Shown piece by piece: positions 43,262-52,611 of a DNA stretch of 64,000 nt. Under the pieces are notes generated by a model. The model saw nothing but the letters and a program-made list of their open reading frames with translations. It was not told where the DNA came from and made no database searches. Each line of letters begins with the position of its first letter. Positions within the stretch are counted from its first letter, which is position 1. This DNA is from Spirochaetae bacterium HGW-Spirochaetae-2 (GTDB taxonomy: Bacteria > Spirochaetota > Spirochaetia > Sphaerochaetales > Sphaerochaetaceae): assembly GCA_002839355.1 (NCBI GenBank), contig PGXW01000001.1, positions 1 to 64,000 on the forward strand. Direction: 5' to 3'. A program made the position numbers and the translations under genes.

Positions 43262-45361
43262 TTACTTGGATTCCTGGTCCAATGCATCGACGTAGCTGAG
43301 GTTCAGACGACCCATCCTGTCGACTTCCATCAGCTTGACCGGAATGATCTGGTTCACACTCAGGACATCGTTCACATTGTTCACCCGGGTCTTCGACAGT
43401 TTGCTGATATGGCACAATCCTTCCTTACCTGGAAGAATTTCGATGAATGCACCGAAATCCATGATCCTCTTGACCGTTCCGGTATAGATTCTTCCAACTT
43501 CAGGCTCTTCGACAATCGACTTCACCAAGTCTATCGCCTTTTGTGCGCTCGCACTGTTCTTGCCGTAGATTGTCACGGTACCATCGTTCTCGATATTGAT
43601 TTCGGCACCGGTCTGTTCCGCAATCCCCTTTATGGTCTTGCCACCGGTTCCAATCACCGCACCGATCTTCTCTTCGTCGACCTTCATGGTGAGGATCTTC
43701 GGAGCGTACTCGGAAGTCTCCTTCCTTGAAGTCTTCAAAGTCTGTTCCATGATCCCGAGAATATGCATGCGGCCGTCCTTGGCTTGGGACAATGCTTTTG
43801 CCATGATCTCTCGGGTAACACCGGCAATCTTGATATCCATTTGGAAAGCGGTGATTCCGTCACGGGTACCGGCTACCTTGAAGTCCATATCGCCCAAATG
43901 GTCCTCTTCACCAAGAATATCGCTGAGAACAACATATTTGCTGTAATCGGCACCTTCGGTGATCAGACCCATCGCAATTCCGGCTACCGGTTGAAGGATC
44001 TGTACACCAGCATCCATCAGTGAAAGACATCCGCCACACACGGAAGCCATGGAAGACGATCCGTTGGATTCAAGTATTTCTGAAACAACACGCACGGTAT
44101 AGGGGAAATCGACCTTCGATGGGAGTACGCCTTCAAGAGCCCTCTGGGCAAGGTGCCCATGTCCGATCTCTCGTCTACCGGTTCCCATGCGTCCTGTCTC
44201 GCCGACACTGAATGGAGGGAAGTTGTAGTGCAACATGAAATTGCTGAAATGCTTCTCTCCATCGATCGTGTCGAACATCTGCTCGTCACGTGCTGTGCCG
44301 AGAGTTGTTGTCGCCAGGGCCTGGGTTTCACCCCGGGTGAAGAGTGCGCTTCCATGGGTTCTCGGAAGGACACCAACTTCACAGGTTATGGGGCGGATAG
44401 CATCGACTTTACGGCCATCGGTGCGCAATCCTTCATGCAAGATAGACGATCTGAGGATAGAATATTCGAGATCCTCGAACATGGCGTACACCTTCTCAGG
44501 TTTTCCGCTGGCTTCCAAGACGTCCTCGAATTTCTCGACTACAGTTTCCTTGACCTTCGCCAATGCTGCGTAGCGTTCCATCTTTCCCTTCACGAAACTT
44601 GCTTCCTTGTACAAGGGATAGGCAAAATCACGGATCGGATCGAGGAAGGACAAGTCCTCCTTGATCTCCATGACCGGAAGCTTTTCCTTACCGGCAAGCT
44701 TTGCCAATTCCCTCTGGATGCGGCACAAGTCGGCAATAACCGGTTGTGCGGTCTCGATGGCTTCAAGCATCATTTCCTCGGAAACCTGCTTTGCTCCTCC
44801 CTCGACCATAGTAATCCCGTCTTCAGTACCGGCTACCACTATTTCCAACTGGGATTCCTCGATCTGCTGGAACGTCGGGTTGATCACATACGCGCCATCG
44901 ATATATGCGACGCGGACAGCGGCGATCGGCCCGTTGAAGGGAATGTCGCTTATGGTTACTGCCGCAGAAGATGCGATCATCGCGATGATATCGGGTGGGT
45001 TCACCATGTCGGAACTGACAACGGTGGGTACAATCTGGATTTCTCGTCCAAACGCCTTGTCGAACAAGGGACGCATGGGGCGGTCGATCAAGCGACAAAC
45101 AAGAATTTCCTTATCTTTTGGGCGGCCTTCACGTTTGAGAAAACCACCTGGGATTTTTCCGGCTGCATAATATTTTTCATTGTATTCGACTTGAAGGGGA
45201 ACATAGTCGAGTGGGGTTTCCGGAGCCCGTCCGCTACACACGGTTGCGAGAACTGCACTACCCTCGTAATACGCATAGACTGCGCCATTGGCCTGCTTGG
45301 CCATTTTTCCTGTTTCCAGCACCAATTCGCCGGAACCGATTTTGATTCTTACTGATTTCAT
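43262..45361 (-). CDS. pnp: Polyribonucleotide nucleotidyltransferase
   Basis: This 699-residue 3'-5' phosphorolytic exoribonuclease has two RNase PH domains (KREGRPKDKEILVCRLIDRPMRP in overlapping pieces; SVCGGCLSLMDAGV), an all-helical linker, a KH domain (IGAVIGTGGKTIKGIAEQTG) and an S1 domain (GTVKRIMDFGAFIEILPGKEG). Of two adjacent ATG codons, 45361 gives better spacing from AGGA. It follows rpsO, the classic pairing, with a stable hairpin between. Confidence 0.97.
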   Translation of the reverse strand: MKSVRIKIGSGELVLETGKMAKQANGAVYAYYEGSAVLATVCSGRAPETPLDYVPLQVEYNEKYYAAGKIPGGFLKREGRPKDKEILVCRLIDRPMRPLFDKAFGREIQIVPTVVSSDMVNPPDIIAMIASSAAVTISDIPFNGPIAAVRVAYIDGAYVINPTFQQIEESQLEIVVAGTEDGITMVEGGAKQVSEEMMLEAIETAQPVIADLCRIQRELAKLAGKEKLPVMEIKEDLSFLDPIRDFAYPLYKEASFVKGKMERYAALAKVKETVVEKFEDVLEASGKPEKVYAMFEDLEYSILRSSILHEGLRTDGRKVDAIRPITCEVGVLPRTHGSALFTRGETQALATTTLGTARDEQMFDTIDGEKHFSNFMLHYNFPPFSVGETGRMGTGRREIGHGHLAQRALEGVLPSKVDFPYTVRVVSEILESNGSSSMASVCGGCLSLMDAGVQILQPVAGIAMGLITEGADYSKYVVLSDILGEEDHLGDMDFKVAGTRDGITAFQMDIKIAGVTREIMAKALSQAKDGRMHILGIMEQTLKTSRKETSEYAPKILTMKVDEEKIGAVIGTGGKTIKGIAEQTGAEINIENDGTVTIYGKNSASAQKAIDLVKSIVEEPEVGRIYTGTVKRIMDFGAFIEILPGKEGLCHISKLSKTRVNNVNDVLSVNQIIPVKLMEVDRMGRLNLSYVDALDQESK

Positions 45362-45425
45362 CATTCTTTCCTACTTCTTTTGTTCTTTGATTCTACTACT
45401 TATGGGTTGGGCTAGAAACGGAAAC

Positions 45426-45458
45426 AGCCCCTGAAGTCCCGTAAGGGAACCCGGAGCT
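45426..45458 (-). terminator. Hairpin between rpsO and pnp
   Basis: On the minus strand, AGCTCC (45458-45453) pairs with GGGGCT (45431-45426), and an inner stem TCCC-TTAC-GGGA lies within, followed by GTTTCCGTTTC. It could be a partial terminator or an RNA-processing site. In Escherichia coli the rpsO-pnp gap carries both. Confidence 0.55.
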
Positions 45459-45487
45459 GGTCCAATTCAATACCCAATACCCTTCAA

Positions 45488-45754
45488 TTATTTTCTCAAC
45501 TCAAGCTTCTGGATAAGTTCGCGGTATCTATTGACATCGCTATTCCTTATGTACTTGAGCAGTCGGCGACGGGCACCAACCATTTTCAACAAACCACGAC
45601 GGCTTGCGTGGTCTTTCGGGAACTGCTTGAAGTGATCCTGCAAATCGCGAATACGTGCGGTAAGCAATGCAACCTGAACTTCGGCAGCTCCGGTGTTTGT
45701 TTCTGATCCGCCGTACTCGGCGATAATCTGGGCTTTCATTTCTTTTGTCAACAT
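45488..45754 (-). CDS. rpsO: 30S ribosomal protein S15
   Basis: This 88-residue S15 binds 16S rRNA early in assembly of the small-subunit platform. It has the family features [44 protein letters not shown] and [12 protein letters not shown]. Its ribosome site AAGGAG lies in the last codons of ribF, so translation may be coupled. Confidence 0.97.
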   Translation of the reverse strand: MLTKEMKAQIIAEYGGSETNTGAAEVQVALLTARIRDLQDHFKQFPKDHASRRGLLKMVGARRRLLKYIRNSDVNRYRELIQKLELRK

Positions 45755-45756
45755 AC

Positions 45757-46608
45757 TTACGTCAACTCCTTTACAAATTGCAAATTGTCATACCGTACGG
45801 CTTGTACCGAACCTGCATGGAAAACGCTTGGCGCCGGGGAAGTCATGCTGGTCAACGTAAGAAACTCTTCATCGACCAAGGCAATCATCTTCCATTCCGA
45901 CCTGTTGGCCATGACCAGTACAGTTTCATACACTCCCGGTGGCGGCAGGAGTTGTATAAATGAACCGATCGGAAATCGCAGGGGGTATTCGTTGTTCCTG
46001 GAAGGTATATGGGCCAAGTCCACCGAATAATTCCTGCCGAGTTGTGCCGGAACTTCCGACACTGTACCCTTGGTGAGGGTAATACGCACCAATGTGCTGC
46101 TGTCATCCGTCCCATCGTTCAATTTGTACATATCCGGTACACACACAGTTGCACCTTCAGTATACTTGGGAACAATCTTCCGCAACTCCTCGACACCGGT
46201 ATCGGCATGGGAACCGCAACGAAAATTCTCCCCTACAACAATGGCTTGGACATCGAACATTCCGCAACAGCGGGCGATGAACTCCTCTCCTGTCAGTTTA
46301 CTGAAATCGGGAGAAAAGTCAATCACAACCAAATAATCAACTCCAAGGTTGGAAAAGAAATCGGTGCTTTGCCGCAAACTCATCAAAGGTTTGTCAAAAG
46401 GGTTCCTGCCCATCATGGTCTTGGGATTTTGGGCGAAGGTTATGACGACCGTCTTCCAATCCGCATGGGATTTTGCGAGTGAGACCGTAGCTGAAATAAT
46501 GCGTTGATGACCGAAATGGAGGCCATCGTAAACTCCAATGGACAAGACCGATTTGGCAAGTATGAATTCCCTTGAAGTGGACAGTTGGTCAAAGTCATGT
46601 ATTTCCAT
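45757..46608 (-). CDS. ribF: RibF-family FAD synthetase with unrecognisable riboflavin kinase part
   Basis: This 283-residue protein sits in the usual ribF place between truB and rpsO. Its N-terminal FMN adenylyltransferase half is clear: [25 protein letters not shown] and SSTLVRITL followed by LGRNYSVD. The C-terminal half should hold riboflavin kinase with the motif G-x-P-T-A-N. Here it reads [16 protein letters not shown], with no such motif, though a beta-rich remnant ([13 protein letters not shown]) is present. It may make FAD from FMN but not FMN from riboflavin. It overlaps truB by one base. Confidence 0.82.
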   Translation of the reverse strand: MEIHDFDQLSTSREFILAKSVLSIGVYDGLHFGHQRIISATVSLAKSHADWKTVVITFAQNPKTMMGRNPFDKPLMSLRQSTDFFSNLGVDYLVVIDFSPDFSKLTGEEFIARCCGMFDVQAIVVGENFRCGSHADTGVEELRKIVPKYTEGATVCVPDMYKLNDGTDDSSTLVRITLTKGTVSEVPAQLGRNYSVDLAHIPSRNNEYPLRFPIGSFIQLLPPPGVYETVLVMANRSEWKMIALVDEEFLTLTSMTSPAPSVFHAGSVQAVRYDNLQFVKELT

Positions 46609-47510
46609 TATTCCGACTCCATACAGGGCAAGGCCATCACCTTGTTGGGAAAACCTTGGTTATCCAACCCCACGATTGCCAACAGGTGTCCGGCTTCGTC
46701 GGAAACCGTTGCATAGCGATCGGTTTCCTGTACGTTCGATACCATGATACTACCTTTGGGAGGCAGATTGCCATAGGTAAGGCGCAACGAGGCTTCCGCA
46801 GATACGGTAAGTTGTCCCATATGCCCGATCTTGAGCAACCGTTCACGACTTGAATCCGCGTGGGCCAACAACGCAGCCGTATCCATCGGATCCACGGCAT
46901 CTTCCAATAGAAAGGGGCCGATCATGGTCCGTTCCAAAGCGACCAGATGGGCTCTTGAGCCACAGGCCAACGCGATATCACGAGCCAAGGAACGGATATA
47001 GGTACCTTTGGAACAATGTACGGACAAGATGAGACATGGTGGTTCCCAAGAGATTATCGAGGCGGAGAAGATGGTGATTGATCGGGAAGGAATGTCAACG
47101 TCCTTTCCTTCCCTAGCCAATCGATAGGCACGTTTTCCATCCACATGGACCGCTGAATAGGTGGGTGGAATCTGGTCGATTGTTCCAACGAATTGTTGGG
47201 CGACAACCGATTCTATCGTCTCGAGGGAAGGGACGGGTCCCGAGGCTACCACCTCCCCTTCCGGATCCAAGGTGCTGGTTTCGTCCCCAAACTCGATTGT
47301 GGCTATATAACGTTTGTCCATATTGGATAGCAACGGATTGAGTTTGGTGAACGAGCCGGTAAGGACTATCATCAGGCCTTCGGCAAACTTGTCCAATGTT
47401 CCGGCATGCCCAACCTTCTTTCCCAACGTCCGTTTGACCGGTGAGAGGGAGGAAAAGGATGTGATGCCAGGAGGCTTGTACAATAACAACAACGAGGACT
47501 TATTCTTCAT
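46608..47510 (-). CDS. truB: tRNA pseudouridine-55 synthase
   Basis: This 300-residue enzyme makes the T-loop pseudouridine in tRNAs. It has KPPGITSFSSLSPVKR, the catalytic Asp in GHAGTLDKFAEGLMIVLTG, QIPPTYSAVHVDGKRAYRLAR, and CSKGTYIRSLARDIA. The N-terminus overlaps the end of rbfA by 11 bases. Confidence 0.95.
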   Translation of the reverse strand: MKNKSSLLLLYKPPGITSFSSLSPVKRTLGKKVGHAGTLDKFAEGLMIVLTGSFTKLNPLLSNMDKRYIATIEFGDETSTLDPEGEVVASGPVPSLETIESVVAQQFVGTIDQIPPTYSAVHVDGKRAYRLAREGKDVDIPSRSITIFSASIISWEPPCLILSVHCSKGTYIRSLARDIALACGSRAHLVALERTMIGPFLLEDAVDPMDTAALLAHADSSRERLLKIGHMGQLTVSAEASLRLTYGNLPPKGSIMVSNVQETDRYATVSDEAGHLLAIVGLDNQGFPNKVMALPCMESE

Positions 47511-47859
47511 TTTTCACATTGAGGCTATCTATCAGGTCGTTCATGGCCTGCGCTTCCCGTATGGAGGTGTCGGCTTTGAACGTAAGTCGGGGAGTATTGC
47601 GGGTCTTCATGAGTGCTCCCAACCGTTGCTGTATGAAACCTGCCGCACTTTGGAGTGCCGCGACAGATTGTTCCAGCTTGTTGTCCTCGACAAACGAGGA
47701 GACCCAGACGGTCGCATAGGCCTTGTCCCTGGAAAGCGTCACTTGACTGACGGAAACAAAGGGACTGAGCCCGTGATGTTTTATTTCACGGGTCACAATC
47801 ATGGTGCTGATGGTCTCCTGGATACGGGCTTCAAGCCGCTGATGCGTATAATCACTCAT
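47500..47859 (-). CDS. rbfA: Ribosome-binding factor A
   Basis: This 119-residue KH-type factor is needed for late maturation of the small subunit. It shows HQRLEARIQETISTMI, LSPFVSVSQVTLSRDKAYATV and TPRLTFKADTSI. It lies in the conserved order infB-rbfA-truB and overlaps infB by eight bases. Confidence 0.94.
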   Translation of the reverse strand: MSDYTHQRLEARIQETISTMIVTREIKHHGLSPFVSVSQVTLSRDKAYATVWVSSFVEDNKLEQSVAALQSAAGFIQQRLGALMKTRNTPRLTFKADTSIREAQAMNDLIDSLNVKNEE

Positions 47860-50623
47860 TCGCTTTCAACTTCTTCGCAACTTCGATGACATCTATGACT
47901 TCAAGGGTGTCACCGGATTGCAGGTTCTGGTAATTTTCGATTCCGATACCACATTCAAAGCCGGCCGCCACATCCTTGGCATCGTCCTTGAACCTCTTGA
48001 GGGAGGTGATCTTGCCAGTATGGATCTTTATGTTGTCACGGATTACGTGGACCTGCGCATTGCGCCTGACCTTTCCGTCCGTAACGTAACATCCGGCAAT
48101 CACGCCGATTTTCGGTACTTTGAATATATCTCGGACTTCAACTTGACCAATAACAATCTCTTTCCGTTCCGGGGCAAGCATGCCTTCCATGGCATCCCGG
48201 ATATCGTCGACAGCATCATAGATGATGTTGTACTTGCGGATCTCAATCTTTTCCTGTTCCGCCAAAACCTGTGCCCGTGGTGTCGGTCTGACATTGAATC
48301 CCAAGACCAATGCACTGGAAGCGATCGCAAGGTTGATATCGTCTTCGATGATCGCACCTGCGGAAGCCCTGATGACATTGAGCCTGATATCTTCGTTGGA
48401 AAGCTTTTCCAATGCATTCTGGACCGCTTCGACAGAACCCTGCACATCACCTTTTATGATGACATTGAATTCCTGTATCGAACCGTCTTGCATCTTGTCG
48501 AAAATATTGTCCAACGTGACTTTCTTGACATTCTTCGCTTGTCCTTGACGCTCCAATTCCTGGCGCTTGCCACCGACTTGCCTGGCTTGCTTTTCATTCT
48601 CGGTCACCTGGAACGGATCACCTGCGCCCGGAATATCGCTGAGGCCGATTATTTCGACAGGAGTCGCAGGACCAGCTTCGGTAATCCTGTTTCCATGGTC
48701 ATCGACCATGGCACGGACTTTACCGGGATAGATACCCGCGACAAAGTTGTCTCCGATACGTAAGGTTCCACGCTCCACGATAATCGACGCTACGATACCA
48801 CGTCCTTGGTCGATGCGCGATTCAAGGACTTTTCCTTCGGCCCTAACATTTGGATTTGATTCCAATTCCAACATTTCAGCCTGAAGGAGAATCGAGTCGA
48901 GCAATTCGTCGATACCAATCTTCTTCAACGCGGAGATTTCGCAATACAAGGTGCTGCCACCCCAATCCTCAGGCATGAGTCCATGATCACTCAACTGTTG
49001 CTTGACACGATCAATATTCGCTTCGGGCAGGTCGACTTTGTTCACCGCGACAATGATGGGGACTTTCGCCGCCTTCGCGTGGTCGATCGCCTCGATCGTC
49101 TGTGGCATAACGCCATCGTTCGCTGCGACCACAAGGACGACGATATCGGTAACCTGTGCCCCACGTGCACGCATCATGGTAAATGCAGCGTGTCCGGGAG
49201 TATCGAGGAACACTACATCGCCCTTGCCAGGCAAGGTTACCTTATAGGCTCCGATATGCTGTGTGATACCGCCGAATTCCCCACCCACCACGTCGGTGGA
49301 ACGGATTGCATCGAGCAGTTTCGTCTTACCATGGTCGACGTGTCCCATGATCGTAACGATAGGTGCCCTGTTTTGCATGTCCGCGGGCTTGTCGTCGTCA
49401 ACAGCGATGAGGGTTTCGTCGTATAGCGATACCAAATTGACTTCACAATTGTATTCACTTGCGATCAATGTGGCGACATCGGAATCGATTTGTTGGTTGA
49501 TGGTGACCATCATACCCATTTTCAACAATTTGCCGATGACTTCCGAAGCTTTCAGGTTCATCTTCTTGGCAAGATCCGAAACAGTGATGACTTCCATGAT
49601 ATCGATTTTCTTAGGTATGGGATTCGCGCGATGCTGATCCTTCCGTTTGATCTGGAAATCACGTTCATTGTCACGATCGGGTTTTGAGAAATCCTTCTTC
49701 TTGCGGTAGACCTTTTTCGCCGGCTTCTGCGCCAAAGGATCTACAGGAGCCGACGGAGCACCACCAGGTCCCCCGGAACGGGGTCCTCTGCCAGCAAATC
49801 CACCGCCGCCACCCGGCCTTCCGCCACCACCACCGAAAGGCGGCCTGCCGCCTCCACCGCCATATGGCGGTCTACCGGCACCGGGACCACTCCGTCCAGG
49901 ACCATTGTACGGGGGTCTGCTACCTGGAGCACCACCGCCTTGTGGTCTATAGCCACCCGGGCCGCCAGGACCACCTGGGCCACCAGGACCTTGGGGTCGG
50001 TAACCACCAGGAGCACCACTTCCACCTTGCGGCCTATAGCCACTGGGTGGACCTTGATAGGTCGGCCGGGTTCCCGCATCGCTATTGCGATTCGCATAAC
50101 CACCGACCTGACCTACTTGTCTGGGACCACCGGTGTTTCCCTGTTGGGGACTCCTGGGAGGAGCGGGGTTATTCTTTCGCCATTCGGCATGGGCATGCGC
50201 AGTCTGGCCTTGTCCCGGAACGGGAGGAAGGTTTTTCGGCGCATGTACTACCGGTGTGGAAGGACCTGAATTCGGTGTCCTGCGAAATGGATGTTCCGAT
50301 TTCTTGGGTGCAGGTCTCTCGGAAACCTGTTTTGGGTTCGTCTGAGGAGATTCTTCAACGGAAGTTTTCTCTGAGGTCTGTTCGGGAGCCTTTTCAGCTT
50401 GGACAGGAGCCTTATCTTCAACCTGTTTTTCAACCGGTTTTTCTATGGGTTTGGTTTGAGGTCTGACCACAACGACCTTCTTCTTCACCACAACCACTTT
50501 TTTCTTTTCAACAGGACGCGAAGACTCGGCCTCGTTTTGTGACGAAGGTTGTACGGCACTGGGAGCCGTTCCACGCGCATGCTTAATTAAGGTTGTCTTA
50601 GGTTTCTTATCTTCTTCCGTCAT
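47852..50623 (-). CDS. infB: Translation initiation factor IF-2
   Basis: This 923-residue GTPase delivers initiator tRNA to the 30S subunit. The first 170 residues are charged and rich in Lys, Glu and Pro. Residues about 165-290 are a Gly/Pro/Arg-rich low-complexity tract with repeated [14 protein letters not shown] and RPPYGG units. An IF2-N domain follows ([23 protein letters not shown]). The G domain has [30 protein letters not shown] and NKVD. Domains II, III and IV complete it. ATG 50623 with GGAAG upstream is preferred over a TTG four codons earlier that abuts the nusA stop. Confidence 0.96.
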   Translation of the reverse strand: MTEEDKKPKTTLIKHARGTAPSAVQPSSQNEAESSRPVEKKKVVVVKKKVVVVRPQTKPIEKPVEKQVEDKAPVQAEKAPEQTSEKTSVEESPQTNPKQVSERPAPKKSEHPFRRTPNSGPSTPVVHAPKNLPPVPGQGQTAHAHAEWRKNNPAPPRSPQQGNTGGPRQVGQVGGYANRNSDAGTRPTYQGPPSGYRPQGGSGAPGGYRPQGPGGPGGPGGPGGYRPQGGGAPGSRPPYNGPGRSGPGAGRPPYGGGGGRPPFGGGGGRPGGGGGFAGRGPRSGGPGGAPSAPVDPLAQKPAKKVYRKKKDFSKPDRDNERDFQIKRKDQHRANPIPKKIDIMEVITVSDLAKKMNLKASEVIGKLLKMGMMVTINQQIDSDVATLIASEYNCEVNLVSLYDETLIAVDDDKPADMQNRAPIVTIMGHVDHGKTKLLDAIRSTDVVGGEFGGITQHIGAYKVTLPGKGDVVFLDTPGHAAFTMMRARGAQVTDIVVLVVAANDGVMPQTIEAIDHAKAAKVPIIVAVNKVDLPEANIDRVKQQLSDHGLMPEDWGGSTLYCEISALKKIGIDELLDSILLQAEMLELESNPNVRAEGKVLESRIDQGRGIVASIIVERGTLRIGDNFVAGIYPGKVRAMVDDHGNRITEAGPATPVEIIGLSDIPGAGDPFQVTENEKQARQVGGKRQELERQGQAKNVKKVTLDNIFDKMQDGSIQEFNVIIKGDVQGSVEAVQNALEKLSNEDIRLNVIRASAGAIIEDDINLAIASSALVLGFNVRPTPRAQVLAEQEKIEIRKYNIIYDAVDDIRDAMEGMLAPERKEIVIGQVEVRDIFKVPKIGVIAGCYVTDGKVRRNAQVHVIRDNIKIHTGKITSLKRFKDDAKDVAAGFECGIGIENYQNLQSGDTLEVIDVIEVAKKLKANE

Positions 50624-50635
50624 AGTTTCTTCCAA

Positions 50636-52099
50636 TTACTCCTCGTCTACTTCCACTTCTTCGAAACTCAACCCGACACCACAATTGGGGCAACTTGTCA
50701 TGTCCGGTGTCAATGTATGGCCACATTCTGGACAGAGGAACTGTTGTTCGATTTCCGAATCATCCTCTTCTTCCACGATGTCAACATATTCTCCGAGGAC
50801 GCTGTGGATCTGACGTACCTCGTCTTCAGTAATATCACCAAGACTCCCAATGTCTTCTTCTGTAAGATTGACGAACTCTTCGACAGTATAGATGTCATGG
50901 AATTGCAGTTTCTCAACCAATTCCTTAGCCAGTTCCTGTATGTCGCCGAGCATCATCTCCCCCTCTTCCTCTTCGAAGAATTCGGGTTCGGCGGCAGGCA
51001 TATCGCTGAACAATGCATCGACACGTTCTTTAGTCTCGACATCGAGATCCATTTCACGATACTGGTCAAGCGTCTTTACGTCAATGATCCAGTCGGCAAG
51101 TTTGTTTGCAAGTCTTACATTTATGCCCTGTTTTCCAATCGCGAGCGAGAGTTGTGAATCCTCCACGACGGCAACGGCTGTACGCTTGTGCTCGTCGAGT
51201 ATGACCACGCGCTTGATCTCGGCGGGGGAAAGGCAGTTCTTGATATACTCCATGGGATTGGGATCGTATCTCAACACGTCGATACGTTCTCCTTCCATCT
51301 CCCGCATTATCGTCTGGACACGGATGCCCTTGAGACCGACGCAGGCGCCGACAGGATCAAGATCGGTGCGATGCGAGAATACCGCCACTTTCGTGCGATA
51401 GCCCGGTTCACGTACAATCTTGTGGATCTCTATCGAATGGTCGTATATCTCGGGAATTTCGAGTTCGAACAGTTTCTTGACAAATTCGGCGTGGGTCCGC
51501 GATAGCACGACACGCAATTGTCCGTGCTCGGGTTTCTCGACCTGGTACACATAGCACTTGATCTTGTCGTTCTTGCGATAGATTTCCCGGGGACTCTGGT
51601 ATTTCTTCGGCAGTACGCCTTCGATCTTACCAAGATCTATGAACATGTCACCGTTGTTTTCACGTTGGTAATAACCGATGATCATTTCGCCTTCTTTTGT
51701 CTTGAACTCAGAATAGAGGGTGTCTTTCTGGATTTCACGAAGGTCCTGCTTGGCTTTTTGCTTGGCACTCTGAACCGATATCCGATCGAAGGTCTTCGGA
51801 TCGATCGGAATCAAGACCTCGTCGCCAATATCGCAATCCTCGTGGAGCTCACGGGCATCTGTAAGTGAAATCTCATCGAATTCACCGTCGAATTCATCGT
51901 CTTCCACGATCATTTTTCTTGCAAACAATTGCACATTGTCGTGTTCTTCATTGAACTCGACCACAGCATTGTCGCTAGTTCCGAATTTGCGCTTGTATGC
52001 GGCAAGCAATAAACCTTTTATGGTTTCGAGCACAAGATCCTCACTGATCCCCCGCTCATTTACAAGAGTGCGTATCGCCTCTCCCAAATCATTGGACAT
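50636..52099 (-). CDS. nusA: Transcription factor NusA with C-terminal zinc ribbon
   Basis: This 487-residue factor acts in pausing, termination and antitermination. An N-terminal RNA polymerase-binding domain (LVLETIKGLLLAAYKRKFG) is followed by S1 (GEMIIGYYQRENNGDMFIDLG), KH1 (DPVGACVGLKGIRVQTIM) and KH2 (LSLAIGKQGINVRLANKL). A helical domain near residues 400-445 comes next. An acidic linker and the zinc ribbon LCPECGHTLTPDMTSCPNCG (C-x2-C-x10-C-x2-C) end it; this ribbon is not part of the usual NusA. ATG 52099 follows GGGAGG; an ATG six codons earlier has no site. Confidence 0.94.
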   Translation of the reverse strand: MSNDLGEAIRTLVNERGISEDLVLETIKGLLLAAYKRKFGTSDNAVVEFNEEHDNVQLFARKMIVEDDEFDGEFDEISLTDARELHEDCDIGDEVLIPIDPKTFDRISVQSAKQKAKQDLREIQKDTLYSEFKTKEGEMIIGYYQRENNGDMFIDLGKIEGVLPKKYQSPREIYRKNDKIKCYVYQVEKPEHGQLRVVLSRTHAEFVKKLFELEIPEIYDHSIEIHKIVREPGYRTKVAVFSHRTDLDPVGACVGLKGIRVQTIMREMEGERIDVLRYDPNPMEYIKNCLSPAEIKRVVILDEHKRTAVAVVEDSQLSLAIGKQGINVRLANKLADWIIDVKTLDQYREMDLDVETKERVDALFSDMPAAEPEFFEEEEGEMMLGDIQELAKELVEKLQFHDIYTVEEFVNLTEEDIGSLGDITEDEVRQIHSVLGEYVDIVEEEDDSEIEQQFLCPECGHTLTPDMTSCPNCGVGLSFEEVEVDEE

Positions 52100-52124
52100 T
52101 GTTACATATCCTCCCATGCGTATG

Positions 52125-52520
52125 CTAATTTGGCCTTATGAACATGGCCGTACGGAATATGATATTCTTCATGATCCCTTCCAACCAAGCACTACAGCTG
52201 CTGTCGTAGACCCGGCACCGTTTGCCGGAAAACAGCGAAAACTCGTACAGGTCCCTGAAAATCCTTTGCACACCGGGTGTGGATACCTCAAGGTCGATGT
52301 TCCGTTCTCCCTCCAACAAACTCAAGCGGGGAAATATGATGCGGTGGGCTTTCGCACACTCGTTGATTCCGGCTGTATGTTCGTTGTTGGTGACCGTCAC
52401 CACTATGTGGGTTTCATCCCGATGATCATCCCTTCGGACGTCTACCACCACCAACCCGATTGGATTGAGGACAGTCGAGAATTCCTTGAACAATGCATCG
52501 TTTCTAATGATATTTTGCAA
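52125..52520 (-). CDS. rimP: Ribosome maturation factor RimP
   Basis: This 131-residue protein has the two RimP domains: LNPIGLVVVDVRRDDHRDETHIVV, then LEVSTPGVQRIFRDLYEFSLFSGKRCRVY. The STPG motif is characteristic. No ATG fits. TTG at 52520 is chosen because GGAG at 52529-52526 is well placed, and the product then starts just before the first conserved helix. It heads the rimP-nusA-infB operon. A terminator-like hairpin lies right before its ribosome site. Confidence 0.85.
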   Translation of the reverse strand: MQNIIRNDALFKEFSTVLNPIGLVVVDVRRDDHRDETHIVVTVTNNEHTAGINECAKAHRIIFPRLSLLEGERNIDLEVSTPGVQRIFRDLYEFSLFSGKRCRVYDSSCSAWLEGIMKNIIFRTAMFIRPN

Positions 52521-52530
52521 GCTAACTCCA

Positions 52531-52558
52531 AAAAAAAGGGATCGGCTTCTGCGATCCC
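52531..52558 (-). terminator. Terminator hairpin in the rimP leader (possible attenuator)
   Basis: On the minus strand, GGGGATCG pairs with CGATCCC (plus-strand arms 52538-52545 and 52551-52558), followed by seven T at 52537-52531. The T run runs straight into the GGAG of rimP. It lies downstream of the predicted rimP promoter, so it could end comF transcripts, act as an attenuator, or both. Confidence 0.7.
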
Positions 52559-52582
52559 CAAAAATCAATACTAACTGAAGAA

Positions 52583-52611
52583 AGCCTAATCCATTTGGCA
52601 ACTATTGTCAA
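52583..52611 (-). promoter_or_regulatory. Promoter for the rimP-nusA-infB operon
   Basis: On the minus strand, TTGACA (52611-52606) overlaps the comF stop codon, and TAGGCT (52588-52583) follows after 17 bases. The -35 is perfect and the -10 is weak. Confidence 0.5.

Noticed and set aside
44153-45355. Open frame of 400 codons on the plus strand opposite pnp
   Set aside because: It is fully antisense to PNPase, which has all expected domains. The translation is low-complexity Cys/Phe/Asp-rich and unlike a protein.
49684-50466. Histidine-rich open frame of 260 codons on the plus strand opposite infB
   Set aside because: Its odd composition is simply the complement of the Gly/Pro-rich tract of IF-2. 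There is no start signal.
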